Source: Myxococcus hansupus
GTDB taxonomy: Bacteria; Myxococcota; Myxococcia; Myxococcales; Myxococcaceae
Assembly: GCF_000280925.3 (NCBI RefSeq)
Contig: NZ_CP012109.1
Location: 6,592,501-6,656,500 of the forward strand
DNA length: 64,000 bases
Direction: 5' to 3'
The translations under genes and the position numbers were made by a program. The notes beneath the pieces were generated by a model. That model made no database searches. It was not told the origin of the DNA and saw nothing but the letters and a program-made list of their open reading frames with translations. This document shows, in pieces, positions 31,498 to 39,674 of the stretch (position 1 is its first letter; each line of letters starts with the position of its first letter).

Positions 31498-32295
31498 CTA
31501 GCTGAGAACCGTGCGCAGGTTCATGGGGCCCGCGGGGACGCCCACGTCCTTGCCGGCCGGGTCATCCTGGGGCGTCTGCCACGCGTTGGCCTGCGTCACC
31601 GTCTTCCCGGTGGCCTCGTTGGTGATGGACATGTTGCCGCTGTGGCCCGCGGGGCTGATCTGACTGGTGTTGTAGCCGCTCCAGCCCGTGCCGGCGTTGC
31701 CGAACGTCGCCTCACCCCAGGTCTGACCGGAGTTCGCCCCGGGCTTCGCCGAGCCATCCTTCGACGCGCACCACGCCACGCTGCTGTTGCTGTCGAACGC
31801 CACCACCTGCGACTGGCCCGGCTGCAACGTGAAGGTCTTCGGCGTGCTCTTGTCGAAGTTCTGACCGTCGTTCGGGCCGCCCTTCTCGCCCACCTTGTTC
31901 CAGAGCGTGATGGTCTGCGGCGCGTTCGTGTCGTTGGTGAACGTGTTCGTGAACTTGAACTGGCCCTTCTGGCCCGGCTCGATGAGCTGCATGTTGCTGT
32001 TGTAGGGCGAGCCGGTGTTGTTGACGCTCAGCCACGGCTCGTTCACGTTGTAATTCGCCCCAGCGGACGGCGCGCCGAAGCCAGGGCCCGCCTCGCTGAC
32101 AGACGAAGACGCCGCCGCGCGGCCAGCACCACGAGGAGGGCTGGCTTCGAAGGTGTCCGCCATCAACTTCTGCCACAGCGGCTGCGGCGCGGGCGCGCTC
32201 TTCCCGGCAGGCGCTTGAGCCTGAGCGGCGTTGAGGGGGGCGTTTCTCAACGAGGACGGAGAGCAGCACGAGCGGTTGAGGAGCGAGATGGACAT
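31498..32295 (-). CDS. Unknown beta-rich protein with unusual N-terminus
   Basis: 265 residues from ATG 32295. The N-terminus MSISLLNRSCCSPSSLRNAP is not a normal signal peptide but has a Cys-Cys pair followed by about 70 Ala/Pro/Ser-rich residues. From about residue 75 the protein is Asn/Gly/Thr-rich and beta-like: NEPWLSVNNTGS, QLIEPGQKGQFKFTNTF, TLQPGQSQVVAFDSNSSVAWC, and WSGYNTSQISPAGHSGNMSI. It ends VPAGPMNLRTVLS. No family is recognised; a secreted beta-sandwich that binds sugars or surfaces is one guess. The neighbours give no hint. Confidence 0.55.
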   Translation of the reverse strand: MSISLLNRSCCSPSSLRNAPLNAAQAQAPAGKSAPAPQPLWQKLMADTFEASPPRGAGRAAASSSVSEAGPGFGAPSAGANYNVNEPWLSVNNTGSPYNSNMQLIEPGQKGQFKFTNTFTNDTNAPQTITLWNKVGEKGGPNDGQNFDKSTPKTFTLQPGQSQVVAFDSNSSVAWCASKDGSAKPGANSGQTWGEATFGNAGTGWSGYNTSQISPAGHSGNMSITNEATGKTVTQANAWQTPQDDPAGKDVGVPAGPMNLRTVLS

Positions 32296-32491
32296 GGCGG
32301 ACTCCTGGGGACCGAAAAGGGGGCGTGCCCTGTCCCAAAGCAGGCGGCATGCCACCCGCCCTCACCTCTCCGCTGGTACACCCCTGCCTGGAAAATCCGT
32401 CACTTGGCGAGCGCGCGCCCGTGAGCGCGCAGCCCGGCCACGATGACGGCGGGCATCAACTGGTGACTCAGGTCACCACCCGCCGCGCGGC

Positions 32492-33328
32492 TCAGGCCGA
32501 AGCGTCCGCCACGAAGGCCGCCAGCGCATCCTCGAACGCCGTCGCCGCTTCCACGAACGGCAGATGCCCCACGCCCGGGAGCCACGTTCCCCGCTGCGAG
32601 CGCGCGCACGGCAACACCACCTCCGTGCTCATGGCCGGCAGCACCACCTGGTCGAGCTCACCGTGGAGCGTCGCCACGGGCCGGGTGCAGCGCTCCAGCT
32701 CCACCGAGTAATCCTCGGCCCGCGAGAGCAGCGCGCGCCGGACGTTCGGCGGTACACGCAACATGGCCTGGACGCCCGCATCGACCCGCGACGGGTCCAA
32801 CGGACGCGCGGAGCACGCCTCGACGAAGGACCGCGCCGTGGATTCATAGACCGCCGGGTCCTCCGACATCAGGCCCCGAGCGTTGGACATCATCCCCGGT
32901 CCGAACAACGCCCGCGCGGGCTTGCCCGTCTTGAGCGCCGCCGCCACGAAGAAGAGTCCCCCCAGCCCCGCGTCGCCCCGCTGCCGGAGGTAGTCGCCAA
33001 CCACGACCCCACCGTACGACCACGCCACGACGACGGGCCGCACCAGCCCCAACTGCCCGATGACCGCCTCCAGGTCCCCAGCGAAGTGGCTCCCCTCCAA
33101 ATAGGGCGTGTCACCTTCGGGCTTGTCTGAATCACCATGCCCGCGAAGGTCGATGGCCACGAGGCGATGGCGCTGGGCCAGACGCCCGGTCAGGACGCCC
33201 TCCCAGCTCTGCCGGCTCTGCGCGAGGCCATGGACGAAGAGCACGGAGGGAGCATCCGACGGTGGCCCCGACTCACTCACCGCGAGCCGGACACCCCCAG
33301 AGCCTTCGACAAAACGCGTGCGCACCAT
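32492..33328 (-). CDS. Alpha/beta hydrolase
   Basis: 278 residues. The alpha/beta-hydrolase layout is clear: oxyanion FVHGLAQSRQSW (31-42), VAIDLRGHGDSDKPEG (57-72), nucleophile elbow AWSYGG with Ser104, acid in HGELDQVV, and catalytic His in GVGHLPFVEA near the end. No signal peptide is seen. It is close to non-haem peroxidase/lipase-like esterases, but the substrate is unknown. It is transcribed alone, just downstream of the gntR gene in the same direction with a 35-base gap, so co-transcription is possible. Confidence 0.9.
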   Translation of the reverse strand: MVRTRFVEGSGGVRLAVSESGPPSDAPSVLFVHGLAQSRQSWEGVLTGRLAQRHRLVAIDLRGHGDSDKPEGDTPYLEGSHFAGDLEAVIGQLGLVRPVVVAWSYGGVVVGDYLRQRGDAGLGGLFFVAAALKTGKPARALFGPGMMSNARGLMSEDPAVYESTARSFVEACSARPLDPSRVDAGVQAMLRVPPNVRRALLSRAEDYSVELERCTRPVATLHGELDQVVLPAMSTEVVLPCARSQRGTWLPGVGHLPFVEAATAFEDALAAFVADASA

Positions 33329-33363
33329 GATGGCTCAGCCAGTACGCGCATGCAGGCGGAGCG

Positions 33364-34116
33364 TCAATCCTTGGAGCGAGGACTCCGGACTTTTGTCGGC
33401 AAAGCAGCCTCAGGCGTGGGCGCCACCGTGTGCAGTCCCGGATGGCCCGCGAGGACACGCTCGGTGGTCCTGGCGATGTGCTCGGTCAGGAGCGCGCAGG
33501 CCCGCTCCGCGTCGCGCTCCAAGGCGACCTTCACCAGCGCCGCGTGCTCGTCCTCCACGTTCCGCCCGGCCTTGCCGTACGCCTGCGAAAGCCGACGATA
33601 GCGCTCGCTCTGGTCGAACAAGGTCGCATGGAACTTGAGGAGCCAGGGAGAACCACACGCGCTCAGCAAGGTCGCGTGAAAGCGCGCATGCTCCAGCTCC
33701 CAGGTGTCATCGAGCGTCCCACTGCCCGACGCTGGAGCCCGCCGCTGAAGCCGGTGGAGGGCCGCCGTCACCTCGCCCTCCCAGGCGATGTCCCCCTGCG
33801 CGATGGCGCCGCGCAGCGCGAGCGTCTCGATTTGCTGCCGCGTCCGCGTCAGGTCCAACAGGTCGGCCCGGGAGATGGGCGCGACCCGGAAACCGCGCTG
33901 GTCCACGATGGTGACGAGCCCCTCGGAGGCCAACCGGCAGCACGCCTCACGCAGCGGCGTCCGCCCCACGCCATAGCGCGGCGCCAGGTGTTCGAGCCGC
34001 AGCTTCTCCCCAGGCGGCAACACGCCACGAAGGATGTCACCGCGCAGCCGGTCCACGACCGCGGATGCCAGCGTGGGCTCGGACGCCGGGCCAGGAATGC
34101 GGGCTGGAGCAACCAT
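33364..34116 (-). CDS. GntR/FadR-type (FCD) transcriptional regulator
   Basis: 250 residues from ATG 34116. Residues about 13-75 are the GntR winged helix (ASAVVDRLRGDILRGVLPPGEKLRLEHLAPRYGVGRTPLREACCRLASEGLV), followed by an FCD all-helical effector domain with the metal-binding pattern ELEHARFHATLLSACGSP and HAALVKVALERDAERACALLTEHIARTTERVL. It is divergent from a FAH/VOC/deacetylase operon, which it probably represses until a carboxylate intermediate binds. Confidence 0.92.
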   Translation of the reverse strand: MVAPARIPGPASEPTLASAVVDRLRGDILRGVLPPGEKLRLEHLAPRYGVGRTPLREACCRLASEGLVTIVDQRGFRVAPISRADLLDLTRTRQQIETLALRGAIAQGDIAWEGEVTAALHRLQRRAPASGSGTLDDTWELEHARFHATLLSACGSPWLLKFHATLFDQSERYRRLSQAYGKAGRNVEDEHAALVKVALERDAERACALLTEHIARTTERVLAGHPGLHTVAPTPEAALPTKVRSPRSKD

Positions 34117-34195
34117 CGAGTTCCTCACGAATTCGCGACCTATACGACACCGTGCAGAATTGACACAAGGCGTCGAACTGAATGCAAACTCAATT

Positions 34196-34205
34196 TTGTC
34201 GACAT
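34196..34205. promoter_or_regulatory. GntR operator candidate
   Basis: TGTCGACA (34197-34204) is an 8-base perfect palindrome inside TTGTCGACAT, similar to the TNGT...ACNA cores of FadR-type operators. It lies about 60 bases before the FAH-family gene and 80 bases before gntR in the divergent region. Confidence 0.4.
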
Positions 34206-34266
34206 TCGGTTGAGCTCGCGAGTCACTCCCGCTACCTTGGCGCGCGGACGACGGAGACCAGCGACC

Positions 34267-35136
34267 ATGCGGATTGCTTCGATTTCGGTGAAGGGTGAGC
34301 CTGCGCTCGGTGTGCGCACGCCGGGTGGGATGATCAACGTGACGGCGCTCGACCCGTCGCTCGGAAGCTCGCTCCGTGCCCTGCTCGAGCGTGGCCCTGA
34401 CGCACTGAAGGCGCTCGCCGCACGGGTGGCGGAGGCGTCCGGACAGCAGGTCGTCGCGGACACGGAGTTCCGCTACCGGCCGCTCGTCCCGGAGCCGGGC
34501 AAGTTCCTCTGCCTGGGGTTGAACTACGTCGCCCATGCGTCGGAGGCCACCTACGAGACGCCGAAGCACCCGGTGGTCTTCACGCGGCTGCCGTCGAGCC
34601 TCATCGCCCATGGGGAGCCGCTGGTGGTGCCCACGTGTTCGGAGCAGCTCGACTACGAAGCCGAGCTCGCCGTGGTGGTGGGCCGCACGGGGCGCAACAT
34701 CCCGAAGGAACGCGCGCTGGAATGGGTCGCCGGCTACACACTTTTCAACGACGGCTCGATTCGCGACTACCAGAAGCGCACCCACCAGTGGACGCTTGGA
34801 AAGAACTTCGATGGCACCGGGCCGCTGGGCCCGGAGCTGGTCACGCCGGATGAGCTGCCCGAGGGCGCGCGCGGTCTGCGCATCCAGATGCGCGTCGGCG
34901 GCGAGGTCCTCCAGGACGCGACCACCTCCGACATGATTTTCGACGTCGCCACCGTCATCGCGGACCTCTCCGTGGCCATGACGCTTCAACCGGGAGATGT
35001 CATCGCCATGGGCACCCCCAGCGGTGTGGGTGCCGCGCGGAAGCCGCCGCGGTTCCTCCGCGACGGGGACCTGTGCGAGGTTTCCGTCGAAGGCGTGGGC
35101 GTCTTGCGCAATCCTGTCGCCCGGGCCGCGGAGTGA
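34267..35136 (+). CDS. Fumarylacetoacetate hydrolase (FAH) family protein
   Basis: 289 residues from ATG 34267. The FAH metal site is visible: Glu131 and Glu133 in YEAELAVVV and Asp162 in FNDGS, with GLNYVAHASE (84-93) and KNFDGTGPLGP for substrate binding, and AMGTPSGVG near the end. Such enzymes hydrolyse or decarboxylate acylpyruvate/oxalocrotonate-like intermediates of aromatic or amino-acid breakdown. It is the first gene of an operon with a VOC-family dioxygenase-like gene and a deacetylase-like gene, under a divergent GntR. Confidence 0.92.
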   Translation: MRIASISVKGEPALGVRTPGGMINVTALDPSLGSSLRALLERGPDALKALAARVAEASGQQVVADTEFRYRPLVPEPGKFLCLGLNYVAHASEATYETPKHPVVFTRLPSSLIAHGEPLVVPTCSEQLDYEAELAVVVGRTGRNIPKERALEWVAGYTLFNDGSIRDYQKRTHQWTLGKNFDGTGPLGPELVTPDELPEGARGLRIQMRVGGEVLQDATTSDMIFDVATVIADLSVAMTLQPGDVIAMGTPSGVGAARKPPRFLRDGDLCEVSVEGVGVLRNPVARAAE

Positions 35137-35172
35137 GCTCGAGTCGTTGAGGACGTAACCCCTGGAGGAAGA

Positions 35173-35715
35173 ATGTCCACGCAAGCGAAACTGCCAAGCA
35201 GGCTTCACCACACGGCCTACGTGACCAAGGACCTCGAAGCGACGCGGAAGTTCTACGAGGACTTGATTGGCCTGCCCCTCGTCGCGACGTGGTGCGAATC
35301 GGACGAGCTGTTCGGCGCCGTCCGGACGTACTGCCACACCTTCTTCGAGCTCGCCGATGGGAGCGCGCTCGCGTTCTTCCAGTTCGAGAAGCAGGAAGAC
35401 CAGGCGCTCTTCGGGCCGCAGATGCCGGAATCGCCGTTCCATCACATCGCGCTGAATGTCGACCAGGACGCGCAGCACGGCATCGAGCAGCGCCTGCGAG
35501 GCGCCGGCTACACGGAGCCCGACATGTACGTGCTCGAGCATGGCTACTGCCGCTCGCTCTACGTGAAGGACCCGAACGGGATGATTGTCGAGTTCACGCA
35601 CGACAGCCCCCAGGCCGTGGGCAACGACCACGTCCAGGCTCGCCGCGCCAGGGCGCACAAGGAGCTGGCCCGCTGGCTCTCCGGAGACCGCACATCCAAC
35701 AACGTGTTCCGGTGA
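35173..35715 (+). CDS. VOC-family (glyoxalase/extradiol dioxygenase-like) protein
   Basis: 180 residues; AGGAAG ribosome site before ATG 35173. Two beta-alpha-beta-beta-beta modules: LHHTAYVTKDLEATRKFYEDLIGLPLV and FHHIALNVDQDAQHGIEQRLRGAGY, with VKDPNGMIVEFTHD at the end. Probable metal ligands are His13, Glu59, His91 and Glu140. By context with the FAH protein it may open an aromatic ring or isomerise an intermediate in the same catabolic pathway. The C-terminal tail after residue 150 is charged. The stop overlaps the next GTG. Confidence 0.9.
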   Translation: MSTQAKLPSRLHHTAYVTKDLEATRKFYEDLIGLPLVATWCESDELFGAVRTYCHTFFELADGSALAFFQFEKQEDQALFGPQMPESPFHHIALNVDQDAQHGIEQRLRGAGYTEPDMYVLEHGYCRSLYVKDPNGMIVEFTHDSPQAVGNDHVQARRARAHKELARWLSGDRTSNNVFR

Positions 35716-36359
35716 GCCTCCTCACGCTGTCGTTCGACAACGGGCCGGATCCCCACGTCACGCCCAGGGTGCTGGACATCCTGGCGTCGCACCGCATCAC
35801 CGCGCAGTTCTTCGTGCTGGGAAAGCACCTCGTCACGGACGAGGGCAAGCGGCTGGTTGCCCGCGCCCGGGATGAGGGGCATGTCGTTGGGAATCACTCC
35901 TTCACGCATGCCATCCCGCTCGGGGAGGACACGCGTCCGGACGCGGTGGAGGCGGAGATCGCCGCGACGGATGCGCTGGTCGCGCCGCTGGTGCCCACGC
36001 CGAAGTGGTTCCGCCCCTTCGGGGGTGGCGGCAAGCTGGGGCCCCATCTCCTGAGCCCGCGCGCCGTCGAGCATCTGCGGCAGCACCAGTACACGTGCGT
36101 GCTCTGGAACAGCGTTCCAGGGGACTGGTTGGATCCCAAGGGCTGGCCGGAGAAGGCGCTCGCGGATTGCGCGGCACAGGCCCACACGCTGATGGTGCTG
36201 CACGACATCCCAGATGCCTGCCTCGAAGGGCTCGACGGATTCCTCCACCGGGCCAAGGCGCTGGGGATGCGCTTCACCACGCGGTCCCCGCCGGAATGCC
36301 TGCCCATCGTCGATGGCCACATCGCCAGAGACATCACGGGCCTTGTCGCGGGCACATGA
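35712..36359 (+). CDS. Polysaccharide-deacetylase (NodB) family protein
   Basis: 215 residues from GTG 35712, overlapping the VOC gene stop (GTGA). NodB motif 1 appears as SFDNGPDP (7-14), where the second Asp of the usual F-D-D-G-P is Asn10; motif 2 is HSFTH (62-66). RPFGGGGKLGPHL replaces the usual R-P-P-Y/F-G motif 3. The Asn at a metal position suggests altered chemistry, perhaps deformylase/amidase activity on a small molecule rather than chitin deacetylation. It has no signal peptide and lies in a catabolic operon, which supports an intracellular substrate. Confidence 0.85.
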   Translation: MSLLTLSFDNGPDPHVTPRVLDILASHRITAQFFVLGKHLVTDEGKRLVARARDEGHVVGNHSFTHAIPLGEDTRPDAVEAEIAATDALVAPLVPTPKWFRPFGGGGKLGPHLLSPRAVEHLRQHQYTCVLWNSVPGDWLDPKGWPEKALADCAAQAHTLMVLHDIPDACLEGLDGFLHRAKALGMRFTTRSPPECLPIVDGHIARDITGLVAGT

Positions 36360-36375
36360 AGCCCACAGGTGGTGG

Positions 36376-36398
36376 GACGCCCGGCAGGACCGGGCGTC
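36376..36398 (+). terminator. Intrinsic terminator of the FAH/VOC/deacetylase operon
   Basis: GACGCCCGG (36376-36384) and CCGGGCGTC (36390-36398) form a perfect 9-bp stem with a 5-base loop, 17 bases after the stop; CCCCTTTG follows a little later. Confidence 0.75.
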
Positions 36399-36488
36399 AG
36401 CCGCCCCCTTTGTAATCCCATACGGGACCTGAGCCGCCATCCGCGCCTCATCGCGCCGTTGGCCGCAGGCGCAGTGTATCCTCGGGGC

Positions 36489-36878
36489 ATGCTGAGCCCC
36501 GACGACTACACCCAAGCTGCCCTGGATGCCCAATACCATCTCCAGGTGGAGATTGACCGCGTGGTGCTTCCCTCAGCGGTAAGAGGCGAGGCCCTCGTTG
36601 AAGGCCGCGTCGCACGTGTCTTCCGAGGGGAGCCGACGCTGCGAGATTCACCCATCGCCTTCAAGGTGAACAGTATCCGCAAGGGTGCCAGCATTCCTCC
36701 CAGTGGGATTCGCTGGCAGATTGCCGAAGAGCTGGAGCGGGCCGTGGCGATGGAGGCCTATCTCAACCGGAGCGACTCCGGCGAGTACGTGGTCGCCAGT
36801 TCGCAATGCTTCCTGCTCGACGCCGTGACGGACACCCCGACGCGGCTCATCACCCAGAAGGACCTGCGGTTACGATAA
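36489..36878 (+). CDS. Hypothetical protein of 129 residues
   Basis: ATG 36489 begins MLSPDDYTQAALDAQYHLQVEIDRVVLPSAVRG. The protein is mixed alpha/beta, soluble, with a central VEGRVARVFRGEPTLRDSPIAFKVNSIRKG strand pair that looks like an OB-like or DUF motif concerned with shielding an aqueous core, and a WQIAEELERAVAMEAYLN helix. The end YVVASSQCFLLDAVTDTP is beta-like. No family recognised. It is convergent with a small lipoprotein gene and follows the operon terminator, so it is a single-gene unit. Confidence 0.65.
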   Translation: MLSPDDYTQAALDAQYHLQVEIDRVVLPSAVRGEALVEGRVARVFRGEPTLRDSPIAFKVNSIRKGASIPPSGIRWQIAEELERAVAMEAYLNRSDSGEYVVASSQCFLLDAVTDTPTRLITQKDLRLR

Positions 36879-36914
36879 GACGAAGGCCCCAGGTGACGAA
36901 CTCGGGCCCGGCGC

Positions 36915-37304
36915 CTATCGCGGTGGTGCCGACCAGCCCGGCCCGACGGAAAACTCATAGTCGAGGCGCACCAGTTGCCCCTCTTCCACCACGAACTCCG
37001 TGCATCGCTCGAACGTCGTGCAGATTCGATAACGCCCAGGCTCCAGCGCGACCTCGTAGAAGCCCTCACGGGTTGACGTCACCGACCCCACGTCCGTCTC
37101 TCCGGGGAGAGCGAGAAGCGAAAAGGTCATCGACATCGGTCCGGTATCGCACTTCCCGGTACACACATCATCGGCATAGGTCGTCAGACCAAAGACGCCC
37201 TGGGAGATGGACAGGGAGTCCAAGGGATTGGAATCACCACACGCCATGCCCCCGATGGCCAGCACCGGGAGGACCGCCAGAAGCAATGAAAGACGCTGGG
37301 TCAT
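36915..37304 (-). CDS. Small lipoprotein
   Basis: 129 residues; ATG 37304 overlaps the stop of the serine-hydrolase gene (ATGA). Signal peptide LSLLLAVLPVLAIGGMAC gives lipid-modified Cys22. The mature part has a C-T-G-K-C pair and a later C-T-T-F-E-R-C pair, suggesting two disulphides, and a GSVTSTREGFYEVALEPGRYRICT segment like a carboxypeptidase-regulatory or prealbumin-type beta-sandwich. The coupling to a secreted hydrolase suggests a shared envelope role. No specific family. Confidence 0.75.
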   Translation of the reverse strand: MTQRLSLLLAVLPVLAIGGMACGDSNPLDSLSISQGVFGLTTYADDVCTGKCDTGPMSMTFSLLALPGETDVGSVTSTREGFYEVALEPGRYRICTTFERCTEFVVEEGQLVRLDYEFSVGPGWSAPPR

Positions 37305-39091
37305 GGCGTCACTCTATCGTCCGAGACCGCGCTGAGGATGAACCGTGGCAGGAGGTCCTCCCGGAACTTCCGCCACAAGGCCACGTGGTTGTAGTTGGCG
37401 GCGGTGAACATCACGACGAGGTCCAGTTCGGGGACAACCATGACGAGCTGCCCTCCGTTCCCGCTGGCTTCGTACTGGGCGTACACCTTGTCGCCAACGC
37501 GCAGCTCATGGCGCCACCAAGTGTAGCCATACGTACGGCCATCCCCCATGGTCGCCTGGTTCGCCGTGGAGCGCTCCACCCAGCCCTGGCTCACCACCCG
37601 CCGGCCATTCCACACGCCCCTGGCCAGGTAGAGCTGCCCCAGCTTCAGGGCATCCCGGGGACGCATGTAGATGCCGCCGCCCAGGTACTGCTCTCCGGAC
37701 GGCATCAGGTTGATGTGATGACCGCGCATCTGGAGCGGCGTGGCCACGTACTTCTCGAAGAACTCCGGAATCCACATCCGGGTCGCGTTGCGCAGCACAC
37801 CACCCAGCAGGTTGATGTTCGCGGAGCAGTACACCGCGCCTAATCCGGGCGCGCGCGTCATCGGCAAATCCAGCGTGTACTTGTACCAGTCGGGAACGTC
37901 GTCCTCGAGCCGGTCCTCGTTACCAGGGGAGTCCGGGTCGTCGTCGTCGCAGGCCAGTCCCGGCGACATGGTCATCAGGTGCGCGACCGTGAGCTTGCGC
38001 TTGCGCGCGTCGAGGTTCGCGATCCGCCCCTTGTACTCGGGGAACATCGAGACGACGGGCGTGTCCACGGTGAAGGCCGCCCCCTGGTCCAGCGCGATGC
38101 CTATCAACAGGGAGGCATACGACTTCGCGGCCGAGCGCAGGTCATGGGGCCGCTCCTTGTCGAACCCCTGGTAGTACTCCTCGACCACCAGCTTTCCGTG
38201 CCGCGCGATGAGCAACCCCTGGATGGCGGGCGCGGGCTCCGGCCCCGGCTCCTGGTCGAGGATGCGCTGCACCAACTGGCGGATGGGCTTCGCATCCAGC
38301 CCTACCTCCGCCAGGGAGGCCGTGCTCCAACCGTCGTCCTCCTGGATGGGCCGCTGGTAGACGTAGGCGCCCGTCGCGGGCGTACGCGAATAGAGGCCCA
38401 CGGCCTGATTCCTGTCCCGGCGGGTGAAATCGAACGTCATCCCCAGCGAGGGATGGCGCAGCGACAGCAGGCCCTCGCGCGCGTCGAACGTGCCTTCAAT
38501 GTTCACCTTCCCAGACGTGGACGTCAGGCGAACCGCGTTGCCCTGGAGCGACACCTGGAACGTCAGGCGGCTGCCGAAGCTCCGCTCGGGGTTCCGGATG
38601 AACGCACTCACGGCGCCGTCCGGCTGCTTCTGGACCACCAGGTACAGCGAATACCGGTCCACCAGCGGCGCCACCTGTCCCCGCCAGACATCCGCGCCGA
38701 GCGGCCGCAACACCACCGGGGTCGCGAACTTCATGCCGCTCATCCACAGGCGAGGCTGAATCCAATGGCCGGTGATGGCCTGACCGTCCCCTGCCCAGGC
38801 GCCGCGAAGCTCACCCTGCCCACCAGGAAGCACGACGGAGACCTGCTTCCCGCTCACCCGTGCGGGCACCTCGAAACCACTGATGCGCGCGCGCCACGTG
38901 CCCTCGCCGCGAACCAGCGTCAATTCACCTTGGACCTGTGGCCCGAGCACCTGCTCACTGCCCCACGTCCCCACCAGTTGCTCCGCGGGGGACCCAGGTG
39001 CGGCCGCCGCACCGACGAGCCAGGGCACGAGCCCCAAGACGACCCAGAGCCCCACACGCTGCCCACCCACCCCGCGACGATGCATGTCCAT
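37301..39091 (-). CDS. Secreted serine hydrolase, beta-lactamase family, with N-terminal beta domain
   Basis: 596 residues with a signal peptide (VLGLVPWLVGAAAA). Residues about 35-250 form a beta-rich domain not found in simple class C enzymes. The catalytic domain (about 255-590) has the nucleophile motif S-A-A-K at 320-323, the tyrosine motif Y-C-S-A-N at 421-425 and a late SGNGGQ replacing K-T-G. LTVAHLMTMSPGLACDDDDPDSPG is a family-typical acidic loop after the S-x-x-K helix. It resembles the 6-aminohexanoate hydrolase/EstB branch. The downstream small lipoprotein is translationally coupled. Substrate unknown. Confidence 0.9.
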   Translation of the reverse strand: MDMHRRGVGGQRVGLWVVLGLVPWLVGAAAAPGSPAEQLVGTWGSEQVLGPQVQGELTLVRGEGTWRARISGFEVPARVSGKQVSVVLPGGQGELRGAWAGDGQAITGHWIQPRLWMSGMKFATPVVLRPLGADVWRGQVAPLVDRYSLYLVVQKQPDGAVSAFIRNPERSFGSRLTFQVSLQGNAVRLTSTSGKVNIEGTFDAREGLLSLRHPSLGMTFDFTRRDRNQAVGLYSRTPATGAYVYQRPIQEDDGWSTASLAEVGLDAKPIRQLVQRILDQEPGPEPAPAIQGLLIARHGKLVVEEYYQGFDKERPHDLRSAAKSYASLLIGIALDQGAAFTVDTPVVSMFPEYKGRIANLDARKRKLTVAHLMTMSPGLACDDDDPDSPGNEDRLEDDVPDWYKYTLDLPMTRAPGLGAVYCSANINLLGGVLRNATRMWIPEFFEKYVATPLQMRGHHINLMPSGEQYLGGGIYMRPRDALKLGQLYLARGVWNGRRVVSQGWVERSTANQATMGDGRTYGYTWWRHELRVGDKVYAQYEASGNGGQLVMVVPELDLVVMFTAANYNHVALWRKFREDLLPRFILSAVSDDRVTP

Positions 39092-39123
39092 GGACGCCGG
39101 ACACTAGCGCAAGGCCCCCGGGC

Positions 39124-39519
39124 CTATCGGCGGAAGAAGGACACCTGCTGGAAGCGCAAGCCAGCGAGAATCTGCTCCACCCGCGCATCGGAGAGTCGGC
39201 CGATGCGCTCACCCAACCGCGTCTTCTCCACCGAGGAGATCTGCGACACGACGACGACGCTCTGCCTGGGAAGGTCCGCCTCGCCCGCGTCGAGCAGCAC
39301 GTTGCCGGGTTCTCCCGCGCGGTGCAGGTTCGACGTCAGCGCGCACACCACCACGGTGGTGATGCGCGAATGGTTGAAGACATCGTCCTGAACCACCACG
39401 TGAGGATGCGAGTAGCCGGGCGCGGGGCCTCGCGAGTCATCCGGGGCCAGCCAGAACACATCGCCCCGGTGGATCGGCTCGGGTGCCGTGCCCGAAGGTG
39501 CATCTGCGTCCGTCGTCAT
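39124..39519 (-). CDS. mazF: MazF/PemK-family endoribonuclease, apparently solitary
   Basis: 131 residues from ATG 39519. After about 17 extra residues comes the MazF core: HRGDVFWLAPDD (R18-G-D), HPHVVVQDDVFN, TTVVVCALTSN, PRQSVVVVSQISSVEKTRLGERIGRLS. MazF toxins cleave single-stranded RNA at short motifs. No antitoxin gene lies directly upstream in the same direction; that strand is antisense to another gene. Myxococcus xanthus is known for a solitary mazF linked to developmental cell death, with MrpC proposed as its antitoxin (later disputed); whether this is the orthologue cannot be judged here. Confidence 0.85.
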   Translation of the reverse strand: MTTDADAPSGTAPEPIHRGDVFWLAPDDSRGPAPGYSHPHVVVQDDVFNHSRITTVVVCALTSNLHRAGEPGNVLLDAGEADLPRQSVVVVSQISSVEKTRLGERIGRLSDARVEQILAGLRFQQVSFFRR

Positions 39520-39674
39520 ATCGCGCTCGCGTAGGGGCTCCAGCGGGGCATCCGTTCCCACCCTGCCATGCACCCTGGCCGGAGTCATCCCCGCGTCAGA
39601 ACGGAAGAACATGCTCCGTGAGTGGGAACCGGGCCCAGAAGCCCTCCCGTCCACAGTCCCGAGGACCGTCGGTC

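Noticed and set aside
34117-35658. Minus-strand open frame continuous with gntR, extending across the FAH and VOC genes
   Set aside because: It is the antisense shadow of clear enzyme genes; gntR starts at 34116.
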